Shown here: positions 12,901-25,782 of the stretch, in pieces | How the letters are laid out: each line of letters starts with the position of its first letter | Numbering within the stretch: the first letter of the stretch is position 1 | Assembly: GCA_000727475.1 (NCBI GenBank) | Contig: KL647312.1 | Location: forward strand, 186,001 to 250,000 | Reading direction: 5' to 3' | Source of the DNA: Sarcocystis neurona | Lineage: Eukaryota > Apicomplexa > Conoidasida > Eucoccidiorida > Sarcocystidae | DNA length: 64,000 nucleotides | Translations under genes and position numbers: made by a program | Notes under the pieces: generated by a model | Databases searched by the model: none | Seen by the model: only the letters and a program-made list of their open reading frames with translations | What the model was told of the DNA's origin: nothing

Positions 12901-15900
12901 AAGAGGAGACAACCGAGCGATAGACACATGGAAGGGAAGAGAATGCGTGGAAGGCAATGGAGACAGCAATATACGACCCCTACCTGATGCACTGAATTTG
13001 CAGGATCAGGGACGTGGAGAAGACACGCGGTAGAATACTCCAGACGGTAGTGTGTGTGTCTTTTTCACTGTAGACGTGATGGAGCTCCTCGCTTCTTCTG
13101 TGCAAGCGTCCGCAAAAGGCACGAAGACGCGCACGCGGTATGCCGAAGATCGTCAAAAACATGTGCTCGGGCCACTGCGTCGCATTCGGCACCGTACATT
13201 TCTGGGTAGTCCACAACAGAAACACTTGAGGCAGAGTCACAGCAGAAGACTCACTTTCAGCCGTGCAGGCCACGTACGAGCAAGTGACGGACACCAAAGC
13301 TGCAAGAGCCGCACGCAGGCGCAGTACCGTAGTGACGGGAAGTTTGAAAAGAAGACTAGTGGTTACTGTGCCAGGCACACGGCTGCAAGCTGTAGCGAAG
13401 AACCTGTGGCGTGGTGCTTGACAGACTCTAACTAGTGGCAGGAGAAGTGTCACAAACAACGACATAGTGAGCTGACGGTAGACAGAAATCAGTACGCACT
13501 CAAAAGAGGTTCCAGAGAGGAACGGTCTGTGCACCATTGTGATTACCGTGCAAATAGAAGATACAGAAAGAAAGTGAGACAGACACAGAAGAGCTGCACA
13601 GCACGCCACTGTAGAGACGCGCTGTATCGGCGAAAGATAGAGAGGCAACGTGGGACAAATAAGCACTGCCTGTGAAGAGTATTTACTTTAGATACGTAGG
13701 TGCATATCACTGGGTGAGCACGGACACACTGAGATTGGCAGGGACGGTACGTGTAAAACTATACGAAGCAGACACGTGCACGGTTCGCAAGTAGGAGGGA
13801 GTAGACACACAGGGCCGCGCGGAAAACGGGCGCAGACGAGCTATTACTCAATACGCGACATGGCTAGGGCAGCGTATCTTGACAGCAAAGCTGCCCGTGT
13901 CTGGTCTTTTCACGCCGTTGCAGAACGTGCTACCACGCATACTTTTTTTCATGTATACACGTCTGTGAATTGGTAGGAATATGCGTATATTTGGTTAGAT
14001 GTGCGTTACGTCACACACCAATATGAATAGGTGTACGTACGCGGATGCGCGACCGGCACGTGTGAGTACAAATTCATAACACATAGACAGTCCGTGAAGA
14101 GTGATTATCACTTTGTCAGTAGATCACTAATTATCTTCGCTATATATGCCGAATTTCCCTTGTTCTGGACTTATTTCTCAGACACTATCTACCTTCTGGA
14201 TTACAGAAGTATTCTGTTTTCCCTTTGCTTCGAAAAGAACTTCTGTACTCGTAACCATGCCCAAAGACATCTTTAAAATAAAACCTGCAATAAAGCTGGC
14301 GCCGGCAATGATATGCATTCTCGCCATTTCTAGGTCCACCTGTGTGAGCGGTGAAGTGTATCAACTGTTACACGGTCATGCCTACGCACATTTGTATACT
14401 TATGCATACGCGAGCACTCCACATATATGTATATGTGTAGCATACCTACAGGTGACTCGTCCGTGTGTACGCGCGCACACATACGCCGAACACAGTCCAT
14501 ACGTATTAGTTAGCATGCACGGGCGGACAATGTACACGAGCTGTAGCACACATACACACACACACACAAATGCCTAGATATATGGATCGATGATCGTACA
14601 GGCACACAGGGATGATGTGTTTGTGGAGAGCAAACTGCCTTCTAAAGGGCAGGAAAGAATGCGAGGGCTGCAGTTCCAACTACCTGGAGGGATGGAAGGA
14701 GAGGACCTTATCTTGCTGATTCTGCTTCTGCACTGCCTCTGCTACTACTGCTGCTCCTGCTGCTGTTGCGTGGCTGCTACCACTCGGTTGCCGCTGCTGC
14801 TGCGGCTGCTCATTCTGCGGCTGCAGGAGTGCTGAAGGAATTTTCCTTCAAGTCGATCAAAGAAGCGTGCCTGCGCATGGACTCGGATTTACTCAGAGCG
14901 TTTGGACCCCGCAACGTCGCGGGATCCACAGGTAAGCATTGAATATGCATGGGGAGACAAAGGCGTGTATACTCGTAAGCACCGTCTAGACCTACTATGA
15001 GCAGAAATGCAACCACGTTTGTGGTGAAGTGACGAAGTACTTGGCTGGCAGTTGGCGCCAGTCTCACAGAGGTGGTGAGGCCTAAATTGCATGCGCGTGT
15101 CGAAGAGGCTTGCTCGTTGTATAAACGGGTGTGCATATTAATGAGCTTGCGTGAGCAAGTCTTTTCTCTCCATCAATGTACGAGTTCTGTCGGTGTGTCG
15201 ACAGGGCCGTGGTGCACGGCTTGCCGATATACGATGTGGATCGTATCAGAAAAACCACATTGAATGAAAGTGCCTGCGCACTCAAAAGCAAAATCCAAGG
15301 AACCCACTGCACGAGGAGATGACTTGAGATCTTCTCTTTGCAATAGCCAGGCTAGGAGACGCAACCACGCGTACACGCGTATAACGTATGTATTAAGCAT
15401 GTGGATGCATACGCATCTTGACACACGTATGCGCGTAGGTACGCGTCACGATGTACAGGCACACGCCCATACTCACATAGTTCTACCTAGACTCACACTC
15501 ATATAAATATCTGCGCCTAAGAGTATAGAGTAGGTCAGATATATATGCATATATATGTGTATGGTAGTCGACACTTTTAGATGCATTTTAGTACGCATGT
15601 GTCACGCTCACCAAGAAAAACAGTTTCACGCGGGGGAGCTGCTTGCTGTCCCATGACGGGGCTGGAAGGGGGTATAGCTACATTCACGTGGCATCTGCTG
15701 CGTCTGTATAGTTTTTCTCGTTTGAAGTGTCTCATTTTTGCTTTCTGTCTCGTAGGTGTTCACCCTCCTTCGCTTCTTCCTCCGTCTTGTTTGCGCTGTC
15801 GCAATATTGTCTGCTACTGTTTCTGCGTATCGCATGTCCTGTCACGTCACCTCCTCGTAACCTCCAGGCGTGATTGCCATTATAGAGAAAGTTCACACCC

Positions 15901-18900
15901 CTCGCAAGGTCACCGCCTTCGGCCGTGAGATAGTACCGGAGGATCCGGCAGAAGCAGCGAACTTTGTTCCCGTGGAGCTACAGCTGCAGCAAGAGGAAAT
16001 CACAGAAGACCCCCTGGGCGCTGAACGCTACCATACGCCATCGCAGCACACGGTGACGCTTGGACCGGGCTCTTTCCTCTTGACGCTAGTCAACATCGGT
16101 GAGACGAAGAAGACATAGCAGCGCAAGAGCAGCAGGGCAGTGGGCGAGCGAGGAACGTAGAAGAAGGACGGGGAGACATGGGTGCTGAGAAAGTGCAGGC
16201 AAGTAGATTCGAGCACACACGTAGAAAATGGGGAAGAGACCGCTGCAGAGGAACAGTAGGAAAGGTCGGCGGGAAAGCGGCGCATAAGGGGGACGGGAGA
16301 GAGACCGGTGCACCTTTGCAGATGTAAACTGTCCCCTGAGAGAGAATTGATCGAAGTTAGGAAAACTGAGTGGTACACCTACAGATACTGACGGAGATCC
16401 TGCTCAAGTAACCTGAGTATATGTCTGCCTGTCGACAGGCATGTACGTCGAGGTACGGAGATACAGCAGATACTGCATGTTCATCTCTCTGTGTGTTATT
16501 AGGGGCGTTATATAGACATATATATGTGTGGGCGCATATTTAGAGGTGGTGTGGTAACCTATGTGCATGTACACAAAATTTAGATGAACGCAGGTGCGCA
16601 CACGCGTGAGCAGGTACGTGGGCGAGTGTGTTTGCTGAGTTGATACTTCGTGGACACCTGCTAAAGAAAGTCGAGTTCTGCATCCTTGTAAAGCATAAGG
16701 AGATGGATTTGAGAATGCCCTCACATTACACATACATACGTGCAGATCCTCACCAGGTGTGTAGTCTCCCGGAGACACGTACGGACGTATCCCCACGTAG
16801 ATGTGTGAATTGTTCGTTAACCAAAAGTGAACGTGGGAACGGTTGGAACCGAAAGGACGTGTAGACATTCGTGTAGTCCACTTCTCCAGTAGACTTTAGC
16901 TCTACTTTGAGTATCACTACTAAGAGTTGTGTGGAAAGAAGCGTGACTTTCTCCCCAGTACTGACTATTACAAACTAGAGTGGCACAGAAACACACCTGG
17001 TGCAGAAGAGTCGGGTGGCTCATTTTCTTTCTGCGACATTTACTTTGTTGAATTCACCCGTCGTCCAGCACCGTGGAAGCTCATACACTGGCTGGCAAGG
17101 ACTTCTGCAGCTTTGCGTATGTTTGGTGCGTACGCCGTTGCTGCGGATGCTGATGCTGCTGCTTATCCTACCACTGTTGCCACTGGTGATGATTACTACT
17201 AGCACTACTACCACTGCGGCACCTTAGTGCGGCGCACACTGGTGCTATTAATTCCCACCCATACCACCAGTGCCGCCCGTGCTGCCGCTGCCGCGCGTTG
17301 CTGTGTTCATGCTGCCGTTGCTGCCGGTGATTCTGTTGTCACTGACCTGACGCTGCTGCTGATGCGGGGGCAGCTCGTGTCGCAATCACAAATGCGTGGT
17401 ATGCATGCGGGACGCGTGGGTTCAGGGGATTCACGTGCAATGCTGTTTCACGAAGACGGCACGCTTACGCGGCTGTCCAAGGATCACAAACCCAGCAATC
17501 CTGTCGAAAGGGAACGGGTCGAGAAGGCAGGCGGTTTCGTCAGTAACACGGGAAATGATGTGCCCCGCGTAGACGGGGTTCTGGCTCTCTCCAGGGCCTT
17601 CGGCGATTCAGTGAGTAGTAGAATTAATACGTTGTGCTACACATACGTGTGTTTATGTGTGCAATTCGTAGATTCGTGTTTTACGCGGCTCTCTGTGTTA
17701 GAAATCCCATATGCGCGCACACATATACATACTAATGTACATGTTTTTGGTTGCGCACGCATATATTATCTATAGCGTGAGATATGCTTATTGTTTGTAC
17801 GTGCGCTTGGTGCGCCTTTTCGATGACGAGTGTTTCCATGTATATATGCAGCGTACAAAAGCACGCTGTACTTCTACTGCTTGTAATAACGTGTATGTAT
17901 ATATATATACGTATTCGTTTATGCGTAGGTGTATGCCGTGCATGTGTTAGCAGTGCTACATGTGTACCTCCATATGTTTGCACCCTGTGCAATTTTGTGT
18001 ATCCATGCACATGTGTAAGCGTAGGGAGGGTTCAGCTTTCCGGAAAGTAGAAGTGTGCAGGACGGTATGTTACGGGCGTGCGAAATAGTGACACGAGTAA
18101 ATGGCAGTGGCGTGGGTCTTCTCAGGACCCCCACAACGGGCTAATCAGTATGGTGGGATGTATGTTTCGTGTATGTGAAGTGTACGTATGCATACTTTGT
18201 CTGCACTAGGACGTGTGCATTATACGCACTTTCGAAGAGTACGTTCCCCTCACTGACACGGCATGGTTATCCAATCGAACTATGGGGAATCATGCCGTGC
18301 TACGTCGGTAAAATAACTCCAGCACTTTCCAAGCTTTTAGGACTTGTGAGGAGCCGTGGCTGAGACCGGCTACGCACGTGTACACATCGTGTAACTGTAG
18401 TGCAACTAGTTGACATGCGTTTAAAGAGTGAGAAACACGGAGCACGTGTAAGCATGCAGAAAGACCAAGACATGAAAGAATAGCACTGTTGTGCTTGCCA
18501 CGGTCCGTTTTGGCGCGCTAAGCATAAAAGGCTTTTCAGCGCACCTCCAGTCTTTATCTTAGCAAGTAGTATGCCTAGGTAAAGTTATGTTTGTATCTGT
18601 CAACCTGTGGCCTGCGCCGAAATTGTAACCGTGTGGGGAGGTAGTACTAACATGCGAGCCAAGACGCAGAAGTAAATGTGGATATCTTCGTATAAACGTA
18701 TGCTACATCTGTGCAGAGAGCTACATATGTGTATTTTGGGACGGACGTCTACGTAATCAGGCACAAAAACTTCCATGTATCAGGTACACGTATATATATA
18801 TAGATGTAGATGTAGATGCACGTGTGTGTATAGTGTGTATATTTAAATACGTGATGTATATATACATATGTGTGTGTATATTTAGGTGTACATGTCTTTC

Positions 18901-21003
18901 TACCTCTTGCGTATCAGTGTGCATACGTATGTTTTGCTGTAGTGTCCCAATGAGAACCCCTGCTTCTTGTTATCGCCCTGCGGGCCGTCCGAATCTCTTT
19001 GTCCACGAAAGGGAGACGTGCATTACGCGCTTGATATTTCTGTGCTTTCCTTCCTTGCAGGACTTTAAATCTGAGGAACACCTGCCACCCGATCAGCAGC
19101 GCGTCGTCGCCGTCCCGGACGTGCGCCACTTCTACGTGTTGCCATCAGACATACTCTTTATGGCGTGCGACGGTACGATCGTGTACTGTTCCTTTTTCTC
19201 GCAGACTCTGAGTGTTCAAGAAAGACGGTGCAGCAGTAGTAGTTCGGCAGGAGGCAGCTTATACACGCGTATTCACGTAGAGAAAAGAGGACCAGTACAT
19301 AAACAGACTAAGTCTTGTACACCCTTTGACCCTCGGGCTGTTACGGGAGCGCAGTGGCGTGTCTATCTTAGTATGTGTATCTGTGTACGTATTTCAACTT
19401 GTATTGAAATTCGGTCTTTCACGGGCGTGGAAGGTGTTGCTGGTATGGGAGGCATGGCGGAGATACTCCACGCCAGAATCTTTCCAGTTGTAGAGAGCGA
19501 TGAGTGGCCCTGAATCAATGGGAAGACACAGCCCAAGTAATTGCTTCTCACGTTCGTTCTGAACTGTGGTAACACGTGAAAGCCTACGCAACTTCGCAGG
19601 CGAGTGAGAGGAGAATCAATACCACCAGATATTTCTCTATCGAATGAGAGCCTCCGCGGCAAAGTGGTGGGATAAATTAAAGCAGCTGGGGCGGTGTAGA
19701 CTGATATTACCACTTGCTTCAATAAGCAGATTTTTTAGGAGTGACGGCGTCTCGTCGCTGCAGTTTATTGATATGGTGTGTCTGCACATGGGAGGCATGA
19801 AGAAGTCTCACCACTGTGAAAAGACGTTGAGGGTTCCAGGATAATAACGCTCTTTCTGCAGTGTGGAAAGATGCAAAGCGCCGGCTGATAGTACGCATTT
19901 ACGCAGTGGGATGCATCGCAGCTGTGAAAGATGACAGCCCGGGTTCTGCATATTTGGAACTCGATTGAGCGGCTGCGACTCTTCGGTCAAGAATAGGCGG
20001 GGTAATATTTGAGATAGAATTTCACCGATGTATAAAGTGTTCGGCAGTTGTGTGCTCAGGGAGGTTGGTCGGGCGTGCAGCCTGCATCTTACGCGAGACC
20101 GCCGTTCGCTGAGACACGACTGGCCCAGATGCTCTCATCGGGGATTCCTTTATCGCTGTCCACAGCTCATCAGCTTATTATCCTCCTGAATAGCGAAACC
20201 GTATAATCCACTTATCTGGCGCGTGTGTGCCAGGTCTATTCGAGCCATTTGGAATGGACTGGAAGTATCTGCACGACGTGGCCATGGAAGAACTCCGCGC
20301 ATCCAACGATCTGGAGAAGATGGTTTCTCGAATGATGGATTACGCATTTACTATGTATTCTCACGACAATATCAGCGCCATTGTTACAACATTTCACAAA
20401 GAGAAATTTCCTAGGCCCACTGTCGTCTACAAAAACATCAGTGGAAAAGGTATGAGGGGAGTTGATGCATGTCCGAGGATACCTGTGTAGGAGGCATTAT
20501 AAGTACAAAAGCAAACAGTCTCGTAATAGAGTGGCATTCCACTAGCGTTGGAAGACGTTCACGGAGAAAGCAGAAACAGGCGGCGAGGTGGGAAATTGTA
20601 GGCTCAAAGTGTGTCACAAACGGATAAGAAATCGCTCAAACAGGTGTGCACTGTAGGCGGAAGATCGCCGCTCTAGTGTTTTTACACTCAAAAACAATAA
20701 TTAATAAATAGCATTGCGCGAAGAACGAGGCTTTTCCCGAAGCTCAAAAATACGACAGAGGTAGAACGTTCCTCGTAAGAAGCGCCATACCAAAAGAAGA
20801 GCACTTCGTTGTCATGGCGCTGTACGGACGTCTAGTCCTGGTGGCGCGGTGACTACCTCTTTGGTTTAATACTGACGCGCGAACCCGTTGATGTTACAGG
20901 CTGTCCTTTGCAAGACGAGCACTTCACTGGATTCAAGCCGTGTAGTTTTGAAACTGCAGAAATTAATGAGGCGCAGAAATCCGCCCCACTATATATACCG
21001 TAA
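9962..21003 (+). CDS. PP2C-type protein phosphatase with signal peptide and Ala/Glu-rich N-terminal extension (827 aa, 8 exons)
   Basis: Exons: 9962-11371, 12562-12682, 14827-14931, 15868-16098, 17426-17610, 19061-19172, 20234-20449, 20900-21003. All junctions are GT-AG and all phases match. PP2C enzymes are Mg/Mn-dependent Ser/Thr phosphatases. Motifs in order: GRRETDED (463-470, ends exon 1), VFDGHGG (489-495, metal ligand D491), GSTG (about 543-546), GDSRAML (from 623), LSKDHKP, VDGVLALSRAFGD (D683), FMACDG (D721) and SHDNISAIV. All acidic metal ligands are present, so it should be active. Residues 42-54 are a hydrophobic core preceded by basic residues, with a plausible cleavage site after VDA near 59, suggesting entry to the secretory route. 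Residues about 215-345 are Ala/Glu-rich, encoded by a CAG block. An insert of about 65 residues separates GSTG from GDSRA. The first in-frame ATG is at 9962. I cannot name the subfamily. Confidence 0.9.
10670..10960 (+). repeat. CAG/GAAGCA-type block inside the PP2C first exon
   Basis: In-frame GCA GAA GCA triplets translate to alternating Ala and Glu, predicted helical. The minus strand (10516-11094) and the third frame give Ala/Ser and Leu runs that are shadows. Homopolymeric amino-acid repeats of this type are a known Eimeria trait. Confidence 0.85.
14710..14826. repeat. CTG-rich end of PP2C intron 2
   Basis: CTG/CTC-rich sequence runs directly into the ctgcag acceptor before exon 3 (14827). 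A similar CTG-rich run occupies 17140-17375, shortly before the acceptor at 17425. These probably serve as extended polypyrimidine tracts. Confidence 0.5.
17140..17375. repeat. CTG/ACC-rich tract in PP2C intron 4
   Basis: Clustered CTG, GCTG and CCACTG triplets with a short ACT array (17200-17215), 50 bp upstream of exon 5. It is non-coding; the plus-strand frame through it is hydrophobic and repeat-driven. Confidence 0.5.
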
Positions 21004-21873
21004 TGGCACTGCCCGTCTTTACAAGACGATCCCATGCGTCAACGTTAACGTGACATTTCCCAATTGAGAAGAGAACTGTCACAGGTTTCACAATTCTACC
21101 AGTGCTGAACTTCACGACTTACAGAGGGTCACAAGACGTTCCTAAACGAGGCACAGTTGGATGCCTGACACTGGCTGCCACGTTTTAGTACCGTCTGTTG
21201 AAGGTGTGCCCGCAGCGACAGACTGCACCGGGAGAAATCTCTCGTGTCTTGGCGTGCGCTGCATTGCCGTCTAGAATGTTCTCTGATAATACTGCAACCA
21301 AATTGGTCAGGGAAAAGTAAGACATCCCGCTCGCAAGTGTACCAGATGTTGACTGCTGGCTTGTGGTTGTGAAGTCAACATCCGGGTGTACAAAAAGGGG
21401 CTATCTGCCTGGGTAACACCGACGGTTCTTCAGGTATCAAAGTGCGCTGTCATCAGTTCGTGCCGCTTTATATCCCTACGGCAGCTGATGACACATGTGC
21501 TGACTGAAAGAGCACTGCTTTCGACGGTAGAGATGCACGTGGTATACTGGTGTAGGTAGCCGAGAGGGGGACTGGATGAACGTGTAACTCTCGATACGAG
21601 GAGTGACACACGGGGGCAATCCAACATCAGCGCATAAAGAATGACCTAACGAAGCCAACACAAAAATCCAAATGTTGCCTCAAGGAAGAAAACACCAAGA
21701 GACGCGTACACACCTTTATCTGTGGAAGTCTGTGACTGCATACGGTTGGGGATACTACAACAGGTAACAGAGCACTAGGCGTCTCTAGGCTGCGGCTGCT
21801 TGCTGGTGGCGCTACGTTGTATCGCATTCCTCCAGCCTTCTGCGTGTTTCTACCCTGTCCCTCCTTTGGTCAC

Positions 21874-21993
21874 CGCAGGGGAAGTTATACAGGAAGCAAA
21901 GCATTCGGATGAGCTCAACACCCTTCGCACGATCAATGGCGGCATCTTCTCCCTTCACTAGGAGTTGGGGCACCTCTACATAAGCCGCATACA
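21874..21993 (-). CDS. Candidate isolated exon, unknown protein
   Basis: On the minus strand an acceptor (gattcccag) precedes a 120-nt block with phase 1 entry and phase 1 exit at a GTGACC donor. The translation contains EVPQLLVKGED and GVELIRMLCFLYN, a mix of charged and hydrophobic residues unlike the repeat-driven frames nearby. I could not find its flanking exons, so the gene it belongs to is unknown and it may be spurious. Confidence 0.25.
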
Positions 21994-22073
21994 CTGGGAA
22001 TCCAATGAGTCGAAGAATCCAGTGACGCCGAGCAACAAACGGAGTTGGAGTACGACGAGGATATATCCATGGC

Positions 22074-22150
22074 GTTCGTGTGCGTGATGCAAACACTACT
22101 TGTCCAGTTCGTGTGCCTGATGCAAAACAACTTGTCCAGTTCGTGTGTGG
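22074..22150. repeat. Short tandem repeat, unit about 33 bp, 2.3 copies
   Basis: Copies starting gttcgtgtg at 22074, 22107 and 22139 share gatgcaaa-ca-cttgtcca. The third copy is truncated after gttcgtgtgtgg. Confidence 0.8.
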
Positions 22151-25100
22151 AAGCGTAACTTGTCTAGCGGTTACCATAAACTCTCCTATACTCACCAAGG
22201 ACAGACAATGTGTGTTCTGCCGCCAATGGCAGTGCGAAATGGGGAGACGTATTAGTTGTATGCAGGATACAACGGCTACTGGAACAGTGTGGTGGGCTCA
22301 CAGAGTGTGATCATCATGAATGAAGAGCACTTTCAGTGTAAAGACCGCAGGAACCCCCGCCCGTGGGGAGACGGCGGACGCAAGGACGTGCGCGGTTTAC
22401 TACAGCACTGCGGCACACGCAACCGGTTCAACTATACAGCTTCGCCAAAACGCGAGAACTTAATAAGCTAGACGTGTCGGCGGCTCGATACTTGTTTGCC
22501 CACACTTGCGGCAGGAGCTGGTGAACAGCTGATGCGCTCCACGTATGAGTGGGGCGGCACGGCGTCGATTCGAAGCATGGGTAGTAGCAGGGACAGACTG
22601 GTAAGTGTAGAAAACAAAAGGGCAAGCTAAATTGGTGCTTTGTGTTCGTCGACGCCCCAGGATGCATGATGCAACGGTGTGTAGGGCTCGCCTGAAACGT
22701 GCGTGGCCGGACACCAATTACGTTGAGCATTGCTCACTGTTATCCACTGTGAATGCTTCTAGAACATGAAGTCCCTGTTGGTGGGGGGTAAAGAGGTCAA
22801 AAATTTGTTGACTTCCGTACATGACGCGTGAAGGCAACGGCTATTTTCTATTTTCCGTGTGGTGGTCATCATTGTTCATAAGTAGCGCGAGACCCAGCAC
22901 ATTACACAGGAAACACGTGCACTTGTGACATTACAGAGTTTCCTTTGCGCTCACAGTCAGCACTTCTGTCGACTTCTGCTTCCACGAGATCACGAACTTC
23001 GGCCCTTTACCCGTAATTTCGGATAATATTAGAAAATGGTAATCACGTGGTGGCCATCGTTGCCGACTCTTCTGCCTGCACGCACACGTGCGTACCCCAC
23101 CCTTCCTAATTCAACGAAGCTCCCTTTTACCGCACTATCATCCAATGCCGTTCAACAGTGCGACAGGTTGTGGTTGTGTTCCGCTGCGGCGTTCGGCAGC
23201 AAGATATACAAATCAGTCTCTCCCTATGTGAGTCTCTCTCTATGTGAGAAAGCACCCAGACACTCAGACTCATGGTAATTTAGTCTGGGGTCACGAAGGA
23301 AGTTACCAAGAACGGCTGCATATTAACATGAGAAGTCGAGGACATTCAGCAGCAGAGGAAAGCACGAATTGCCACAATTCTCGGGTACCGGTGACCAATG
23401 AACTCTGACCACTTCACAAAGGCACAGCCCAGTCTACAGTGCTGCATGGGCACGGCGTGCGTGTGTGCGTGTGTGGTTAACCCCAAATCATGACAGAAAC
23501 CGCCTGCGGAACAAGAATATAGTTCCCTGTGCCGCGTGTGTTAGTTTACCTAATGCTCTACGTGCTCCTCTTCAATTTTGGCACACAATGCCTTTTTTAT
23601 TAGCGATCAACAAGTGTAACACGTGGACAATCAAGACTCCGCATTGGTTGACACTGTCATCTTCGCAGACACCACTCGACTGACCCGACAAAGTGTTACA
23701 CGCCCCTCATTGTGTCTGCCAGACCTGCACGCGGCCACGTGTAGCTACAGGTGTGTGCAGGCATACGGACAGGCACGACGAGGACCAAGGTATGTATGTC
23801 TACTGTCACTTAGCGTAGAGCCGTTCGAACCGCAACCGCAGGACACGCGCGACAGAAGTGCTCGTAGGTGTCGAGCTACATGGTAGAAGCTTCCTCTCTG
23901 AAATCACGCATAGTTAAACTGCGAAGTGGGACAGGAGACAGCTTAGTAGTCACGCTTTAACGAATGCAAACTGAGCAGACACGTACTTTTTCAGTACAAT
24001 CGACGCAAGCCGCTTCACACCAGTTTTCTCCACCACACATATTGAGATGCCCCACACTGACAACTTGGTGGAGCTGCAGGAAGGCGGCGAGCATAATTCC
24101 AAAAATTTTGCTTAATGGAAAGTACCAGGGTTGCTTGGCGTACGTTCAGTAAGTCTTGGAGCACCACTTAAAAAAGATGCTCGACGCTACACGGCAAGTA
24201 GTTCTCAATGCTTGAAACCAATTCAGCCACCGACGAGCTGCACTCACGTGCACAGAATTATAATTGTACGCATGTATTAGGCGTATGTATGTATACTTGT
24301 GGGTTCGCGTCTTACTTCTTAAAGACGGTAACCTTTTCCCTTTACCACCTACCAAATTGCAGCACGCCCACCCTTCCGCAGGAGAGGAGATATTTCACAC
24401 GTGTAACCCGAGCTCGGACCCCTTCATACACAACAGGTCGCCTTCTCTGCCCTTCAACTGCCGTTTCAAACCCTTGACACAGCCAGAGGTATGCTCATTA
24501 CGGTTCTCCCGTATTTATTCGTACATTACTCAGCAATCCGAACCATCAGAGTACACGCACGTGTACGCACATATACATACAAACCCACCCCCCCGAGTCG
24601 ACACCGTAAGATACACGGGCATCGCCTTTCATATCCAGTCCGCTTAAACAGCGTAAATCTAACCAACACCCTTAAGTCCGCCACAGTGGATATCTGGATA
24701 ATCGAGGAGCAGGCCAGAAATGACGACTTCACCAGCGCGCCTGCGTCTGCGTCTTTCCGCGCTGGGAAAATTCGACCCCACACGGTAGTAAATTGAAGCG
24801 CAGTGGAACACAGCAGTATCATCGCACCATGGACACGCATCTGCGAAACGCAAGACCAGTACATGGGACAGAATGTTCACTCTAACAATCACGTAGTCAG
24901 CCCGTGGAGCAATGCACAAATGCGTCCTTCTCATCATCCTGCGAGGCGCTCTAGTTTTTTCCCATCTTTCACCTCTCCCTGTGCACCGTCACCGGCGGCC
25001 TCAGTGCGGTGTTTTGTGACGAAGTCCGCTATTTCCTGTGCAGCGTACAGAAGTACACACACACTTTCCTTTCTAGATAGGAGACGCCGGGAAGCATTTA

Positions 25101-25782
25101 AGTGCACACGGACAACAGAGCGCACATGCATATGAGTCTGCTACACATACCTCCACACAGAGGCACACATGTCACAGCCGAACTGCTTACCACTACAGCG
25201 TGACGCGCTTCTAGGTACACTATGGATTGCTGTGTTTGTGCGTGTTCGAATACGGAGTCACATGCGAGAATACGTGGTCAGGCCCGTGTCGCTCCATCAG
25301 GTGGGTGAGCCGGTTTAAAGTGCGCAAACCTACACATGTGAATGGAAAGACGACGAAACATAATCGGCCAGCTTATTACGTGCTGCACAGCTATGCCCCC
25401 GCTGCCGCATCCAGATTTCCCCTATGAAAAGAAATCGGCTCAGTGCCATTGCCCTATCCCCGATTGCTTACCGTGTTGATGTCAATTCTTCTCCGGCAGT
25501 ACAACTGCCTGAGAAAGCGTTGAAACACATCTAAGCCGCGTGCAGTAGATAAGACTACTGCATCCGCAAGCGTGTGTACTTACGTACGTCTCCACAAGCA
25601 CATGTACGTACGCCGTATATGCGTGCGTGGGTACGTACAGTAATTCTTCCCACGCCCACATTCACACCCTACTCTCTGCGACTGTGAGAATCCACTTTTG
25701 CCTAACTCTCCACTTTTCCAAAATAGCCAAATCACGCTATCTAGGCCCGCCAATGCATCCAGTAATTCTCTCCGCAGCGTAC

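Larger units (their letters stand above)
21004..25782. other. Unresolved stretch after the PP2C gene
   Basis: No complete gene model. Blocks with coding character on the minus strand are the candidate exon at 21874-21993 and frames near 24660-24810 and 24990-25130. Each lacks a matched partner. A two-to-three copy repeat with unit about 33 bp lies at 22074-22150. The rest shows short tgtgtgcac-type tracts and nothing recognisable. Confidence 0.4.
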
